Assembly: GCA_041390465.1 (NCBI GenBank)
Contig: JAWKPW010000015.1
Coordinates: 1-64,000, forward strand
DNA length: 64,000 nt
Reading direction: 5' to 3'
From: JAABRU01 sp041390465
GTDB taxonomy: Bacteria; Desulfobacterota; Desulfobacteria; Desulfobacterales; Desulfococcaceae
In this document: piece by piece, positions 17,695-26,954 of the stretch
Layout of the letters: each line of letters begins with the position of its first letter
Numbering within the stretch: the first letter of the stretch is position 1
Notes under the pieces: generated by a model
The model's input: only the letters and a program-made list of their open reading frames with translations
Databases searched by the model: none
What the model was told of the DNA's origin: nothing
Position numbers and translations under genes: made by a program

Positions 17695-18390
17695 ATGTAT
17701 ATTGTTGCAGATTCCCATGTAAACACCGAAGCAGGACCTGCTTTTCTCCGGATGCTGGAATTTCTGGCAAAATCCGGCGAAGATATTGTATTTCTGGGCG
17801 ATATTTTTGATCTCTGGATTGCCCTGCCCGGATATGAAACTGAACTTCACCGGCAGTTTCTGGCTTGGTGCGCGGTGCAGAAACAAAAACAAAGCATCGG
17901 GCTGGTGGAAGGCAATCACGAATTTTTTGTCGCGCAGGAAAAAAAACTGTATTTCACCTGGGCTGCGGATTCCGTTTTTTATGAAACCGCAGCCGGACTT
18001 CTTTTCTGCCACGGAGATACCGTCAACACCAAAGACAGAAATTACCTGCTCTTCCGGAAGCTGACCAGGAACATTGTGATCAAAAGCCTTCTGCGTGTCA
18101 TTCCCTTTGGGCCGATCATTGTGGAACAGATCAAGAGACAAATCAAAAGCCGAAAAAGCGAATTTCGGAAGCATATGCCAAAAGAGGAGATTGTGCGCTT
18201 TGCAGATGAACAGTTCAGAAAAGGGATTCACACCATCTTTCTGGGGCATTTTCATCACAATGGCGGTTATGTCCATGCTCCTTCCGGAAATCACAGACTT
18301 TTTGTCATTCCGGACTGGCTGAGTACCCGGCAAATCACACATTATGATGAAAAAAGCGGTGAAATCAGGTATATTTCTGTCACTGTCTGA
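17695..18390 (+). CDS. LpxH-like metallophosphoesterase
   Basis: The 231-residue protein has the calcineurin-type metal motifs in order: ADSH (residues 5-8), GDIFDLW, GNHE, CHGD and GHFHHNG. The GDIFDLW and GHFHHNGGY wording is that of UDP-2,3-diacylglucosamine hydrolase (LpxH), which makes lipid X in lipid A synthesis. The first motif is DSH rather than the usual DLHL, and other lipid A genes are not nearby, so a related phosphoesterase is also possible. It is followed after a few bases by a strong terminator. Confidence 0.82.
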   Translation: MYIVADSHVNTEAGPAFLRMLEFLAKSGEDIVFLGDIFDLWIALPGYETELHRQFLAWCAVQKQKQSIGLVEGNHEFFVAQEKKLYFTWAADSVFYETAAGLLFCHGDTVNTKDRNYLLFRKLTRNIVIKSLLRVIPFGPIIVEQIKRQIKSRKSEFRKHMPKEEIVRFADEQFRKGIHTIFLGHFHHNGGYVHAPSGNHRLFVIPDWLSTRQITHYDEKSGEIRYISVTV

Positions 18391-18394
18391 TAAA

Positions 18395-18428
18395 AAACCC
18401 TAAGGGTTTCCAAAACCCTTAGGGTTTT
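18395..18428. terminator. AAACCCTAAGGGTTT-type hairpin terminator
   Basis: The hairpin is almost identical to that at 6943-6976. It sits between the convergent LpxH-like gene and the ABC-2 permease gene and has A and T runs outside the stem, so it can work in both directions. Confidence 0.8.
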
Positions 18429-18436
18429 ATGTGAGA

Positions 18437-19772
18437 TTATGTACCGCTCCGTCCCCGCGTGAGAAACACTGCCCACGCGATGAAGATATTGACAGAAAAA
18501 AACGCAAGCAGGAGCAGGAGTTCGGGCAGGACAGTTTTGACATTCCCCCCTCGTACAAAAATATCGGTCAGTGCGGTGAGTCCCCAAGCCAAAGGGGAAA
18601 AATGGCTGATCTGCTGCATGACTCGCGGCATGACATAAACCGGAACCATGATCCCGCCCAGTGCTGCGGCAATGACCACCGATACAGGCCCGAACATGGA
18701 GGCCTGCTCATAGGTTCGGGACACACGGTTCCCAGCATCACACCATAGCCGGACGCTGCCAATGCCGCGCAAATCACGACAGCGGCAATGGCAAAGGGAG
18801 AAGAACCCATTTCAGAACAGGGGGTTCCCAGCGGCAGCATCCATTTTCCATAAGCAGAATAAGGCCAAACTGATGACGCACACCAGCAATATATGCGATA
18901 ATTTTTCCGCTGAGAATGGTAAGATAGGGAACAGGCAGGGTCAGGAGCCGCACCAGGGTTCCTTCCTGTTTTTCCCGGATGATGGAACCGCCCAGGGGAA
19001 CCACAATGAAAAACATGCCGAAAAGTGCCCAGGCCGGAACATTCTGCTGCACGGATGTGGGCAGTTTTCCCGTTCCTTCCTCTGATTGTGTTCTGATTTC
19101 CAGAATCCGTTCCTGTCCCCAGCGACTGTCCACGGAAATATTGCTTTCCTCCGGAAAATCCATGCCGTAAGGCCCCATCGCTGTCTCAAACACGGAGCGA
19201 ATCTGCACAGGCACAAGCTCTGATATGATTTTGGCCTTGATGTCCAGTTCCAAAGAAAGAATCATTCCATTGAGGGCATTTGTCATGGCGGAACGGAAAC
19301 TTCCCTGCACCATGGGATCAAAATACACCCTCAGACCGGGCAGAGGGTCTTTTTCCGGATGATTTTCCCCTGTTTTTTCCGATGCAAAAGCAGATTGGAT
19401 CTGGCGGGCTGCCTGTTTCTGCACTGCATCTGAAAGTCCTTCGGGAATCACGATGCAGATTTGAAAATCACCGTCTGCAACCATTTTCCGAGCAGATTCC
19501 TCCGTGATTTCCTGTCCGCGAATCTGCCGGACAATCTTCACGGAAGCGGATTTCTCCAACTGCTCTTCCATAATCTTTCCCAGAGACTGTCTGTCCCGGT
19601 CAATGAACAGCATCTCAATGCCGCTTTCCCCTGCGGTTTTCAGGACATTTTCCTGCACCAGAGAAATCACTACCACCAGCGCGGCCGGCATGAGAAACAG
19701 CACCAGCATTCCGGAACGATCCCGGATCAGCAGCAGCAGTTCCTTGAAAACAGTTGCAAGCAGTTTGATCAT
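18437..19772 (-). pseudogene. ABC-2 type permease with large periplasmic domain, broken by about three frameshifts
   Basis: The first 300 residues (MIKLLATVFKELLLLIRDRSGMLVLF) read cleanly: one membrane segment, a periplasmic domain of about 200 residues (IEMLFIDRDRQSLGKIM, YFDPMVQGSFRSAMTNALNG) and the start of the membrane core (WALFGMFFIVVPLGGSIIREKQEGTLVRL). Then the frame breaks near 18895, 18840 and 18720. The pieces FAIAAVVICAALAASGYG, then FGPVSVVIAAALGGIMVPVY and FSPLAWGLTALTDIF complete a normal ABC-2 permease of about 440 residues. No ATPase gene is next to it. It may be a true pseudogene or contain sequence errors. Confidence 0.8.
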
Positions 19773-20006
19773 ACTGCACAGTTATCTTATGCCTGATCCG
19801 ATGTCAAGGACAAACCTGCAAAGAATTGCTTGCAAAACCTGTTTGGCTCTTTTATACTGAGATAATTTCAAAACCGTCACACCCGGTGTCCGGAACAGTC
19901 CGAACACACTGAATTCCGACTTTCGCCGGAATGAGTGAGACAGATTTTTGCAATTGCTTCCACTGACAGAAATTTCACCCAAACAGATCCGGAAAGGGAA
20001 AAGGCA

Positions 20007-20420
20007 ATGAAACTGTTTAAAAGTATTCCGCTTTTTTTATTCATGCTCATTATTTACAATATTCTGGAATTTTCCAATCCAAACCCTGAATCCGGAAATA
20101 TGGTGGACAGGGTTCTTTTTCAGTTCCGTCTGATTTCCGGTGCAGAGGTTACAATGGATATCAGCACGCTGCTCAGCATTGTCGGACTCCATGCCCTGTA
20201 TTTTGAGATTCTGAAATCTTTGCGGGGCTCGGTATCCACCATTATCAGCCATACGCTGTCCCTGATTGTGTTTATCCTTTTTCTGGTGGAATTTTTGGTG
20301 GTCAGACAGGCCGGAACAGCCTGTTTTATCATTCTGACCTTTATGTCTCTGCTGGTGGTCATTGCGGGATTTACGGTCAGCATCTCATCCGCGCGGCGGG
20401 ATATTGTTGTGGACAGATGA
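20007..20420 (+). CDS. Small integral membrane protein, unknown
   Basis: The 137-residue protein has about four hydrophobic segments (IPLFLFMLIIYNILEF; DISTLLSIVGLHALYFEIL; LSLIVFILFLVEFLVV; CFIILTFMSLLVVIAGFTV). The start at 20007 is preceded by GGAAAGGGAAAAGG. No family was recognised. It precedes a coiled-coil protein and a thioesterase on the same strand, and may share their transcript. Confidence 0.7.
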   Translation: MKLFKSIPLFLFMLIIYNILEFSNPNPESGNMVDRVLFQFRLISGAEVTMDISTLLSIVGLHALYFEILKSLRGSVSTIISHTLSLIVFILFLVEFLVVRQAGTACFIILTFMSLLVVIAGFTVSISSARRDIVVDR

Positions 20421-20438
20421 TGGAAACAGTGCAGATGG

Positions 20439-20543
20439 ATGCGGAACTATGCGGAAAACCGCTTTGCTCAGTTTGCGCGGTCTTCCGGATTCAGACTGAC
20501 TGCGGAAGTGCAAAAATTGATCAAAGCGACTTTTGGCAAATAA
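20439..20543 (+). CDS. Possible 34-residue protein
   Basis: A short frame, beginning MRNYAENRFAQFARSSGFRL, fills the gap between the membrane protein and the next gene. The amino-acid make-up is protein-like and its stop lies in the region just before the start of the following gene. No clear ribosome site was seen. It could also be the tail of a frameshifted upstream gene. Confidence 0.25.
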   Translation: MRNYAENRFAQFARSSGFRLTAEVQKLIKATFGK

Positions 20544-20592
20544 AGGACAAAAGTTGCAGAAAATACTGCAAGAAAAAAGTCGGAGTATTGCC

Positions 20593-21573
20593 ATGTCTGT
20601 TTTTTCCATGATTGGAAAACTGTTCGGAGATCGGAAACGTGAAAAAAACGCTGATGAGCCGGAATGCCTGTCTGAAGTATTCGGATGGGTGGCCGAAGAA
20701 ATGGATCCCAGAATACGGCGGGCAAAGGGTTACAGAAAAAAACTCAAACCCTCTGTGATTCATGCCTGTGCCTATATTGACGGACTGGTGGAGAAAATTC
20801 CGGGTCCCGCGGATCTTGATATGGAAAACTGGGAAAATGATCCTCTGGTGCACGCATTTTTCGTAAAAGCGGAGGATGCAGGCGCGGTTGTCCGGAAATC
20901 GTCCGGGCTGAAGCGCATGGGGGAAAAACGCGGACTTTCCGGGCATTGTGCGCTTTTGTTTATGCGCAAAACAGAAAGAAAAAGTTTCGGCTCGGAAATG
21001 GAGGGAAATCTTGTCAAAAGAGATGTGATCCAAACCTCTGTCACGTTCACCCATCACCGGATTGAGGAAGTTTTCCCTTCAGAGGAAGAATTGCGGAAAG
21101 ATTTGAGAAAACGGGGCATGAAGCTGCTGATGACACTGGCACTGGAACATATTCTGTCCATAGAGGAATGGATCAGCGAGCTGGAGGAGCAGAAACATCT
21201 GCTGGAAATGCAGTTGCAGATCAGCGATGCCCGGAAGAGAAGTCTTGACTCTTTCCTTGTTACCGAAAGCGAAGATGCGCAGAAAAACCGTGAGGCTGCA
21301 AAAATTTTGCAGAAGATGGAGGAAAAACTTGCCCGGCTTCACGCACAGGTGCGCACTCCCGAAGATCTGATGCATCAGGTGACAAAAGTGCTGATGCATC
21401 CGGAACAGTGCCTGGGAATTGAAAAAATTTCCATGAAACTCAGCCCCATGAATATTCTGCTGACTCCGGATGCAAGGGAAAGGGGAACGGAAATCACCCT
21501 TGCGCAGTTTCGCATGAAAGAAGAGACAAAATGGGTCGGACTCATTGTCAGACTGAAGGGGGATATTTCATAA
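20593..21573 (+). CDS. Coiled-coil protein of unknown function
   Basis: The 326-residue protein has an N-terminal globular part (VFGWVAEEMDPRIRRAKGYR, then PSVIHACAYIDGLVEKIPGP), a middle part with EGNLVKRDVIQTSVTFTHHR, a long coiled coil (EEWISELEEQKHLLEMQLQI and on to LHAQVRTPEDL) and a C-terminal domain (ILLTPDARERGTEITLAQF). There is no signal peptide or membrane segment. No family was recognised. The start at 20593 is preferred over an in-frame codon at 20533 because the earlier segment overlaps another short frame. It lies two bases before a thioesterase gene, so the two are probably co-expressed. Confidence 0.7.
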   Translation: MSVFSMIGKLFGDRKREKNADEPECLSEVFGWVAEEMDPRIRRAKGYRKKLKPSVIHACAYIDGLVEKIPGPADLDMENWENDPLVHAFFVKAEDAGAVVRKSSGLKRMGEKRGLSGHCALLFMRKTERKSFGSEMEGNLVKRDVIQTSVTFTHHRIEEVFPSEEELRKDLRKRGMKLLMTLALEHILSIEEWISELEEQKHLLEMQLQISDARKRSLDSFLVTESEDAQKNREAAKILQKMEEKLARLHAQVRTPEDLMHQVTKVLMHPEQCLGIEKISMKLSPMNILLTPDARERGTEITLAQFRMKEETKWVGLIVRLKGDIS

Positions 21574-21575
21574 CT

Positions 21576-22010
21576 ATGGATGAAAAGCGCATCCGTATGC
21601 TGAAAAAGGATTTTGCACAGGGTTTTCCGGCTTGGTGCGGGTTTGAGGTGAAAGAGGCCGGGGATGGGATTTTTGAAACCTTTCTGCACATTCGGCAGGA
21701 ACACCGGCAGCAGGACGGATTTGTCCATGCAGGCGTCATGGCCACAATGGCGGATCACACAGCCGGATATTCGGCCTTTACAACCGTATCCGAAGACTTC
21801 CGCATTCTGACCATTGAATTCAAGATCAATTTTTTCAAACCCGCGACCGGCGATATGCTCATCTGCCGATCAAAGGTCATCAACAGAGGAAAAACTGTGA
21901 TTGTGTCAGAATCCGAAGTCTTTTCCGTATCCGGATCACAGGAAAAAATGGTTTCCAAAGCCACAGTTACACTGATGGCGGTTCCGGTTTCTGTGATAAA
22001 AAAAGGATAG
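21576..22010 (+). CDS. PaaI-type hotdog-fold thioesterase
   Basis: The 144-residue protein has the hotdog-fold thioesterase hallmarks: HAGVMATMADHTAGYSAF (the catalytic-helix motif with Asp), then FKINFFKPATGDMLICRSKV. It should hydrolyse acyl- or aryl-CoA thioesters in the cytoplasm. It starts two bases after the stop of the coiled-coil gene, with GAAGGGGG upstream. A dispersed repeat begins two bases after its stop; the same repeat flanks the second hotdog protein at 29779. Confidence 0.87.
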   Translation: MDEKRIRMLKKDFAQGFPAWCGFEVKEAGDGIFETFLHIRQEHRQQDGFVHAGVMATMADHTAGYSAFTTVSEDFRILTIEFKINFFKPATGDMLICRSKVINRGKTVIVSESEVFSVSGSQEKMVSKATVTLMAVPVSVIKKG

Positions 22011-22011
22011 A

Positions 22012-22135
22012 GGGTCAAATCCGTTGATCTGAGCCTGACACCGGGGCTGAAAAAAATCCGAATGAATTGAAATTGTTACAGAAAAATTTCAAAAAACAAA
22101 CCGGAATCCCGAAAGGGATGACATTATCAAACAAG
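22012..22135 (+). repeat. Dispersed repeat, copy 1
   Basis: The sequence GTCAAATCCGTTGATCTG, then AAAAAATCCGAA, ATTGTTACAGAA and CGGAATCCCGAAAGG, is shared with 30207-30340 and, in reverse, with 29673-29742. It starts directly after the thioesterase stop. Confidence 0.75.
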
Positions 22136-22341
22136 TTTTGGCAACTGCCCAAAAAATGATATGAGAAAATGCTTGACTATGCCGCGTGGAAGTTTTATAT
22201 CACCACTCTCATTTTTGCGTTCCATAAGAATCCCGTCAAAAAAGGGAGGTGATAACAAAAATATCAGTTGGCAAAGTGTTTTTTTCAATGGACAGTTGCA
22301 GTTTTTTATGAAAACCAAATACCAAAGGAGATGAAAAGAGA
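22136..22341. other. Upstream region of secreted-protein gene
   Basis: AT-rich leader with a clear AAAGGAGATGAAAAGAGA just before the next start. No gene was seen. Confidence 0.4.
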
Positions 22342-22980
22342 ATGAAAAGCAGATGTTTTATCAGATTGTCATTTGTTTTTGTTATGATAAGCCTTTTTTT
22401 TGCAGGTGATGCAAGGGCTGAACTGAAGGTCTATGATGCAAATGGGCAGTATCTGGGGATACTGTGGGATAAGGATCCTGTTTCCATACTTCTGTCTTCA
22501 GGAAAGATTGTGACGTTGGACAAATACTGGACTGTTGGTTTGCAGGCAGAATACAAAAATATCGACTTTTGGTATGACAGCACAGACTGCACCGGAACAC
22601 CATATTATTTTCCGGGGCTTGCCCTTTCTAATCCTGACGGCACGACTATGAATGTAATGCCGCTTTTAGACACCATATTCAGACATTATTGTGATTACAA
22701 AGTATATTCAATAAACTACAATGCCCCGAGAGAAGTTGTTCCAAATTCCAAAAAATATTTCAACACTTCTACAAATCAATGTGAATGTTACCAAGTTATG
22801 GATATTCCAGCAATGGGAATAACTGTAACCGCTTATCCCTTTGTTGAAGAAAATATCAGCTTTCAGGGGCCGTTAAAATTTGTGCCAACCACATTTGATG
22901 TGAACTGTGATGGGCAAAGAGGTCTGCCGGAAAGCATCTATATCCTTCAGGAAGTCTCTGGTGTCAGAGAATCCAAGTAA
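22342..22980 (+). CDS. Secreted protein with C-terminal dockerin-like EF-hand
   Basis: The 212-residue protein has a signal peptide (MKSRCFIRLSFVFVMISLFF, cleavage after ARA), a beta-rich body with several cysteines (YDSTDCTGTPYYFPG, RHYCDY, NQCECYQ) and a C-terminal calcium-binding repeat, FDVNCDGQRGLPESIYILQ. That motif is one EF-hand-like half of a dockerin, and closely matches DVNGDSRIGLPEAIYALR in the DUF4353 protein at 41289. The body was not recognised. It is followed by a terminator. AT content is higher than in its neighbours. Confidence 0.75.
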   Translation: MKSRCFIRLSFVFVMISLFFAGDARAELKVYDANGQYLGILWDKDPVSILLSSGKIVTLDKYWTVGLQAEYKNIDFWYDSTDCTGTPYYFPGLALSNPDGTTMNVMPLLDTIFRHYCDYKVYSINYNAPREVVPNSKKYFNTSTNQCECYQVMDIPAMGITVTAYPFVEENISFQGPLKFVPTTFDVNCDGQRGLPESIYILQEVSGVRESK

Positions 22981-23024
22981 TTGATAAAGCAGAACATGCC
23001 TCCGGCTTGTTCCTGTGATCTGAT

Positions 23025-23057
23025 AAACCCTGAGGGTTTTGAAAACCCTCAGGGTTT
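23025..23057. terminator. AAACCCTGAGGGTTT-type hairpin terminator
   Basis: Arms AAACCCTGAGGGTTTT and AAAACCCTCAGGGTTT form a long stem after the secreted-protein gene. It is a compensated variant of the hairpins at 6943 and 18395: T to G on one arm is matched by A to C on the other. Confidence 0.75.
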
Positions 23058-23162
23058 AAGAGAGAATTTTTTTAAGCAACTGCGCAACTTCTGTAGGATT
23101 TTAAAAATGGGGAGCATTTCAAATCCGCTGATGACAGACATATCAGTTTGATTCCGGCAGCT

Positions 23163-23759
23163 ATGGCAACGACAGTGCAAGAGCAGAATACATTAAAAAA
23201 TTGTGTTGTTATTGCGGGATCAAACGGTTCCGGAAAAACAACTTTTGCAAAATCTTATTTTGAATCTTATCCGTATGATTATCTCAATGCTGATGAGATA
23301 GCAGCAGAAATGAACTCCAACGAACCGGAAAAAGTCCGTATTCAGGCGGGACGTCTCTTTTTTCGGAACCTGTCTGTTTTGATTGAAGAGGGGAAAAATG
23401 TTATTATCGAATCCACTCTTTCAGGACGCGGATTTCATCGTATTCTCAAAGAGCTGCGGAATGCAGGCTATGATATTTCAATCATTTTTATTTTTCTGGA
23501 AACGCCTGAACTTTGTCTTGCCCGTGTGAGAGAACGTGTCAGAAAGGGCGGACATAATGTTTCGGAAAGAGATGTTGTACGCCGATTTTATCGGAGCATA
23601 AAAAATTTCTGGAATATCTACAGAGAAGAAGCAGATTTATGGCATTTGTTTTATAACGCAGGAGAGCATTTTGAAGTGGTTGCTTTTGGTGAACGGAGCA
23701 GTTATCTTATAAACAATGAAGAACTTTTCAATCTGTTTTTGCAGGAGGTAAAATTATGA
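23163..23759 (+). CDS. Zeta-toxin-like P-loop kinase
   Basis: The 198-residue protein has a Walker A motif (VVIAGSNGSGKTTFAKSYF), an acidic NADEIAAEMN segment, IIESTLSGRG, and a lid region (LARVRERVRKGGHNVSERDV, RRFYRSI) typical of zeta toxins and related small kinases. Zeta toxins phosphorylate UDP-N-acetylglucosamine and poison cell-wall synthesis. The next gene starts inside its stop (ATGA) and encodes a 64-residue basic protein, an arrangement common for this subgroup. The start is uncertain: ATG 23163 is chosen, TTG 23148 is possible. Toxin activity is inferred. Confidence 0.8.
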   Translation: MATTVQEQNTLKNCVVIAGSNGSGKTTFAKSYFESYPYDYLNADEIAAEMNSNEPEKVRIQAGRLFFRNLSVLIEEGKNVIIESTLSGRGFHRILKELRNAGYDISIIFIFLETPELCLARVRERVRKGGHNVSERDVVRRFYRSIKNFWNIYREEADLWHLFYNAGEHFEVVAFGERSSYLINNEELFNLFLQEVKL

Positions 23760-23950
23760 GCAAATATTATCCGGAAAACATAAAAATATATCTCAAAAAT
23801 ATTGAGATACAGAGAATTGGCAACAGGGCTGTACGCAGAGCGCAGGAGGAAAACCGCCGACTTGGTATTCCAAATGTTTATTCACGGAACGGCAAATTAT
23901 ATTTTGAATTGCCCGATGGAAAGCTGACAGACAGGGATCCGACTGTATGA
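23756..23950 (+). CDS. Small partner protein of the zeta-like toxin
   Basis: The 64-residue, basic protein (MSKYYPENIKIYLKNIEIQR) overlaps the zeta-like gene by four bases. It has no recognised domain. Small proteins of this form, with NGKLYFELPDGKL near the end, often accompany zeta-like genes and are presumed antitoxins. That role is inferred from position. Confidence 0.7.
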   Translation: MSKYYPENIKIYLKNIEIQRIGNRAVRRAQEENRRLGIPNVYSRNGKLYFELPDGKLTDRDPTV

Positions 23951-24200
23951 CACCAGACAGCCGTTTGAATTGAAAGAAAAAATTTTTGGAACCCTTTGAA
24001 TCCCATGCAATATCTGAAGTTATCTGTTTGCAATGCGAATTAAGAGTCAAATTTTGCACAAATTTTGTATGAATATATGACAATTTGCATTTGTAATTTA
24101 AGGATACAGTTTTTCTGCCCAAAAGACCGGAAGCACCGGAATCTTTCCTGATCTGAGAAAAAAACTTGACTTTTGCCCTGTGAACTCTTTATATCAGCCC

Positions 24201-24677
24201 ATGCTTACAGAACTTGAGAAAAAAATTATTGCGTCTGTTCAGGGAGATATTCCCATTTCTCCCCGTCCTTATCTGGAAATTGCCCAACATCTGGGCATCA
24301 GCGAAGATCAGGTGCTGGAAACCCTGCAGGATTTGTGTGACCGGGGCATTATCCGCCGCTTTGGTGCAACGCTCCGTCATCAGAAATCCGGTTTCAGCGC
24401 CAATGCAATGGTGGCCTGGAAGGTGGCTGAGGAGCGGATTGGGGAGGTGGGAAAGAAAATGGCGGGTTTCCGGGAAGTGAGCCACTGTTACCGCCGGAAT
24501 CCCACCAAAGACTGGCCTTACAATCTTTACACCATGATCCATGCAAAAGATGAGGAATCCTGCCGGGAGATTGCCATCAGGATGTCTCAGGCCAGCGGAG
24601 AGAAGGATTACAGCCTGCTTTTCAGCCGCACGGAACTGAAAAAGACCTCCATGCAGTATTTCACGGATTTGCTGTGA
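24201..24677 (+). CDS. ahbB: Siroheme decarboxylase subunit (AhbB-like, AsnC fold)
   Basis: The 158-residue protein has an Lrp/AsnC-type winged helix (LEIAQHLGISEDQVLETLQD, IIRRFGATLRHQKSGF) followed by a RAM-like domain with VSHCYRRNPTKDWPYNLYTM. The HCYRR...WPYNLY wording is characteristic of AhbA/AhbB, which decarboxylate siroheme to didecarboxysiroheme on the alternative heme pathway used by sulfate reducers. The relative NirG/NirH proteins for heme d1 share this fold but are less likely here. AhbA is not in the window. ATG 24201 is chosen; GTG 24180 is in frame. Neither has a clear ribosome site. Confidence 0.88.
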   Translation: MLTELEKKIIASVQGDIPISPRPYLEIAQHLGISEDQVLETLQDLCDRGIIRRFGATLRHQKSGFSANAMVAWKVAEERIGEVGKKMAGFREVSHCYRRNPTKDWPYNLYTMIHAKDEESCREIAIRMSQASGEKDYSLLFSRTELKKTSMQYFTDLL

Positions 24678-24700
24678 TCCTGATGATTTGCAATCATAAA

Positions 24701-24823
24701 CCCAACGTTGTTTCCTTAAGGCGGAATCCCGGACTGAAAGTTTGGAAAGCGGAAATGATTCCGGAATAACCGACAAATTTTACGTCCGGCACTCCATAAT
24801 TTTCTTAAGGAAACGGCATTGGG
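24701..24823. repeat. Palindromic element with 20-base terminal inverted repeats
   Basis: The left end CCCAACGTTGTTTCCTTAAG and the right end CTTAAGGAAACGGCATTGGG are inverted copies with three mismatches. The 123-base element contains CCCGGACTGAAAG, also found in reverse inside the element at 32346-32513. It has no coding capacity and looks like a non-autonomous mobile element. Confidence 0.6.
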
Positions 24824-24920
24824 TATAAATTATGAGGGAGTTGCAAATCCTTGGGATTTTTCTTCGGCAGATCATTTGCTCAGGTTTTTCTGACAATTGT
24901 TTCCGGTTTAAGGTGAATAC

Positions 24921-25181
24921 ATGATGAATGCTGTTTCCTACAATGAACTGCGCAATAACCTGAAAAGTATTATGGATATGGTATGTGATACGCATGAACC
25001 TGTCATCGTTGTCCGTAAGAACGGTGAAAAAACAGTGCTGTTGTCATATACCGATTATTCTTCGATACAGGAAACTTTATATTTATTGAGCAGCCCGAAA
25101 ATGGCGGAACGTCTGCGTGAAAGCATTGACAGTTTTAATAAAGGTGCAGGAACAGAACGCTCACTTGCTGAGGATGAATGA
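24921..25181 (+). CDS. yefM: Antitoxin YefM
   Basis: The 86-residue protein begins MMNAVSYNELRNNLKSIMD and continues MVCDTHEPVIVVRKNGEKTV, a textbook Phd/YefM N-terminal domain, which dimerises and binds operator DNA. The C-terminal tail should bind and block YoeB. AAGGTG lies five bases before the start. Its stop overlaps the yoeB start (ATGA). It represses its own operon in known systems. Confidence 0.95.
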   Translation: MMNAVSYNELRNNLKSIMDMVCDTHEPVIVVRKNGEKTVLLSYTDYSSIQETLYLLSSPKMAERLRESIDSFNKGAGTERSLAEDE

Positions 25182-25432
25182 AGATAATTTTCCATCCGCG
25201 GGCTTGGGAAGACTACTGCTGGTGGCAGCAGCATGACCGCAAACAGCTTAAACGGATTAACGGGTTAATCAGAGATATTCAGCGTTCACCCTGCGAAGGT
25301 ATAGGCAAGCCTGAACCGTTACGTTTTGAATTATCCGGATGCTGGAGTCGGCGTATAGACCATGAACACCGTCTGATTTACAGAATAGAAGATGATGAAC
25401 TTCACCTGTTTGCATGTCGCTTTCATTACTGA
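25178..25432 (+). CDS. yoeB: mRNA interferase toxin YoeB
   Basis: The 84-residue protein has the same length as E. coli YoeB and keeps its catalytic residues at the same numbers: Glu46, Arg65, His83 and C-terminal Tyr84 (ending FACRFHY). YoeB cuts mRNA in the ribosomal A site. It overlaps yefM by four bases, forming a complete and probably active module. Confidence 0.96.
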   Translation: MKIIFHPRAWEDYCWWQQHDRKQLKRINGLIRDIQRSPCEGIGKPEPLRFELSGCWSRRIDHEHRLIYRIEDDELHLFACRFHY

Positions 25433-25541
25433 CAGGTGTTCCGTGAAATTGAAGAGAGAAAACCTGACCAATCATTGCAGTGGACAGGCTGACGCCCGCC
25501 ACTGAATTTGATGTTATGCTCCCCCGCAAAGATTTTCCCTT

Positions 25542-26900
25542 ATGAAATCCGATTTTCCCCATATCCTGCTGGTAAATCCCTGGATACATGATTTTGCCGC
25601 GTATGATTACTGGGCGCGCCCTATGGGTCTGGCTCTGCTTGCTGCCATTCTCAGAAATCACGGATTCACGGTAAGTTATATTGACTGTCTGGATCATTTT
25701 CATCCAGAAGCTGTCCGCACTGATCTGTCCGCGTTCCAGGACGGCCCATATCTGAAAACCCGATTCCCAAACCTGATGGGGCCATTGCGGCATATTCCCC
25801 GGCATTTTTGCCGCTATGGTATTCTTCCGGAATGGTTTGCAAAAGATTTGCAGGCTGTTGACAGACCGGATTTAATTCTGCTGACTTCCTCTGATGACTT
25901 ACTGGTATCCAGAGTTGCTGAAAGCATTGCGCATATCCGGAAAATTTTTCCGCATGTGCCCCTTGTTCTGGAGGCATCTATGCCACGCTCTGCCATGAAC
26001 ATAAAGCAGGCATTCGGGCGCGGATGCGGTCATACCCGGAGACGGCTTAAAAGAAATCCTCGGCATTGCGGAAAATACACGGGTTTTTCCGCATCTGCCC
26101 AATTTGATCCTTTGGACATGAACACCTGGCCTTTTCCTGCGTGGGATTTGCAGCGGCAGATTCCCTTTGTTCCCCTTCTCACCTCCATGGGCTGCCCTTT
26201 TTCCTGCGCGTACTGTGCATCCCGCTTTCTGGAACCTGTGCGCATGGTTCGCAGTCCTGAAAATGTGGTTCCTGAAATTCTGCACTGGCACAAAATCTGC
26301 GGTGTGAAAGATTTTGCCTTTTATGATGACGGCTGCTGATAAATGCCAAAAAACATGCCATTCCCATTTTTGAAGGCATTATCCGATCCGGTCTTAAGTT
26401 GCGCTTTCATACACCAAATGCGGTTCACATCCGGGAAATCACTCCCCTGACCGCAAATCTGATGTTCCGTGCCGGTTTTCATACCCTGCGTCTGGGGCTG
26501 GAAACCACTGCATTTGAAGAGCGCAATGCGCTGGATCGCAAGGTCACGGAAGAGGTTCTGCCGTGCTGCCGCGTATCTCCGGGAAGCGGGATTTGACAAA
26601 AAACAGGTGGGCGCATATCTGCTGGTCGGACTTCCGCATCAGAGCCTTGAGGCTGTGGAAGCTTCCATTCTGACAGTGAATCAGAACGGACTCACGCCGG
26701 TTCCCACATATTACACCCCCATTCCCCACACCGCTCTGTGGAAAGAGGCAGTGGTTGTTTCTCCCTATGATCGGAAGCTGATCCGGTGTTTTCCAACAAT
26801 GCGCTTTTTCCCTGCATGACAGAGGGATTTCTATGGAAACTCATCACACGGCTCAAGGATCTGGTCACGCATCCGGTAAGTAATGTCCCCTGTCATTCAG
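25542..26900 (+). pseudogene. B12-binding radical SAM protein, broken by several frameshifts
   Basis: The N-terminus (FPHILLVNPWIHDFAAYDYW, then MGLALLAAILRNHGFTVSYI) is a cobalamin-binding-like domain. The radical SAM core has CPFSCAYC near 26195, matching CxxxCxYC that binds the [4Fe-4S] cluster, with YDDG near 26320 and LRLGLETTAFEERN near 26490. The frame breaks near 25975, 26025, 26095, 26335, 26570 and 26790. Read across them, continuous protein emerges (GGIYATLCHEHK, IPGDGLKEILGIAENTRVFP, KKQVGAYLLVGLPHQSLEAV). The family modifies small molecules or lipids, and the substrate is unknown. The end is not well defined. Confidence 0.75.
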
Positions 26901-26954
26901 TCAAGAAACTTTCGGAGTACAAGATGGAAAATTTGCTGAATGTTCCGAATCATT

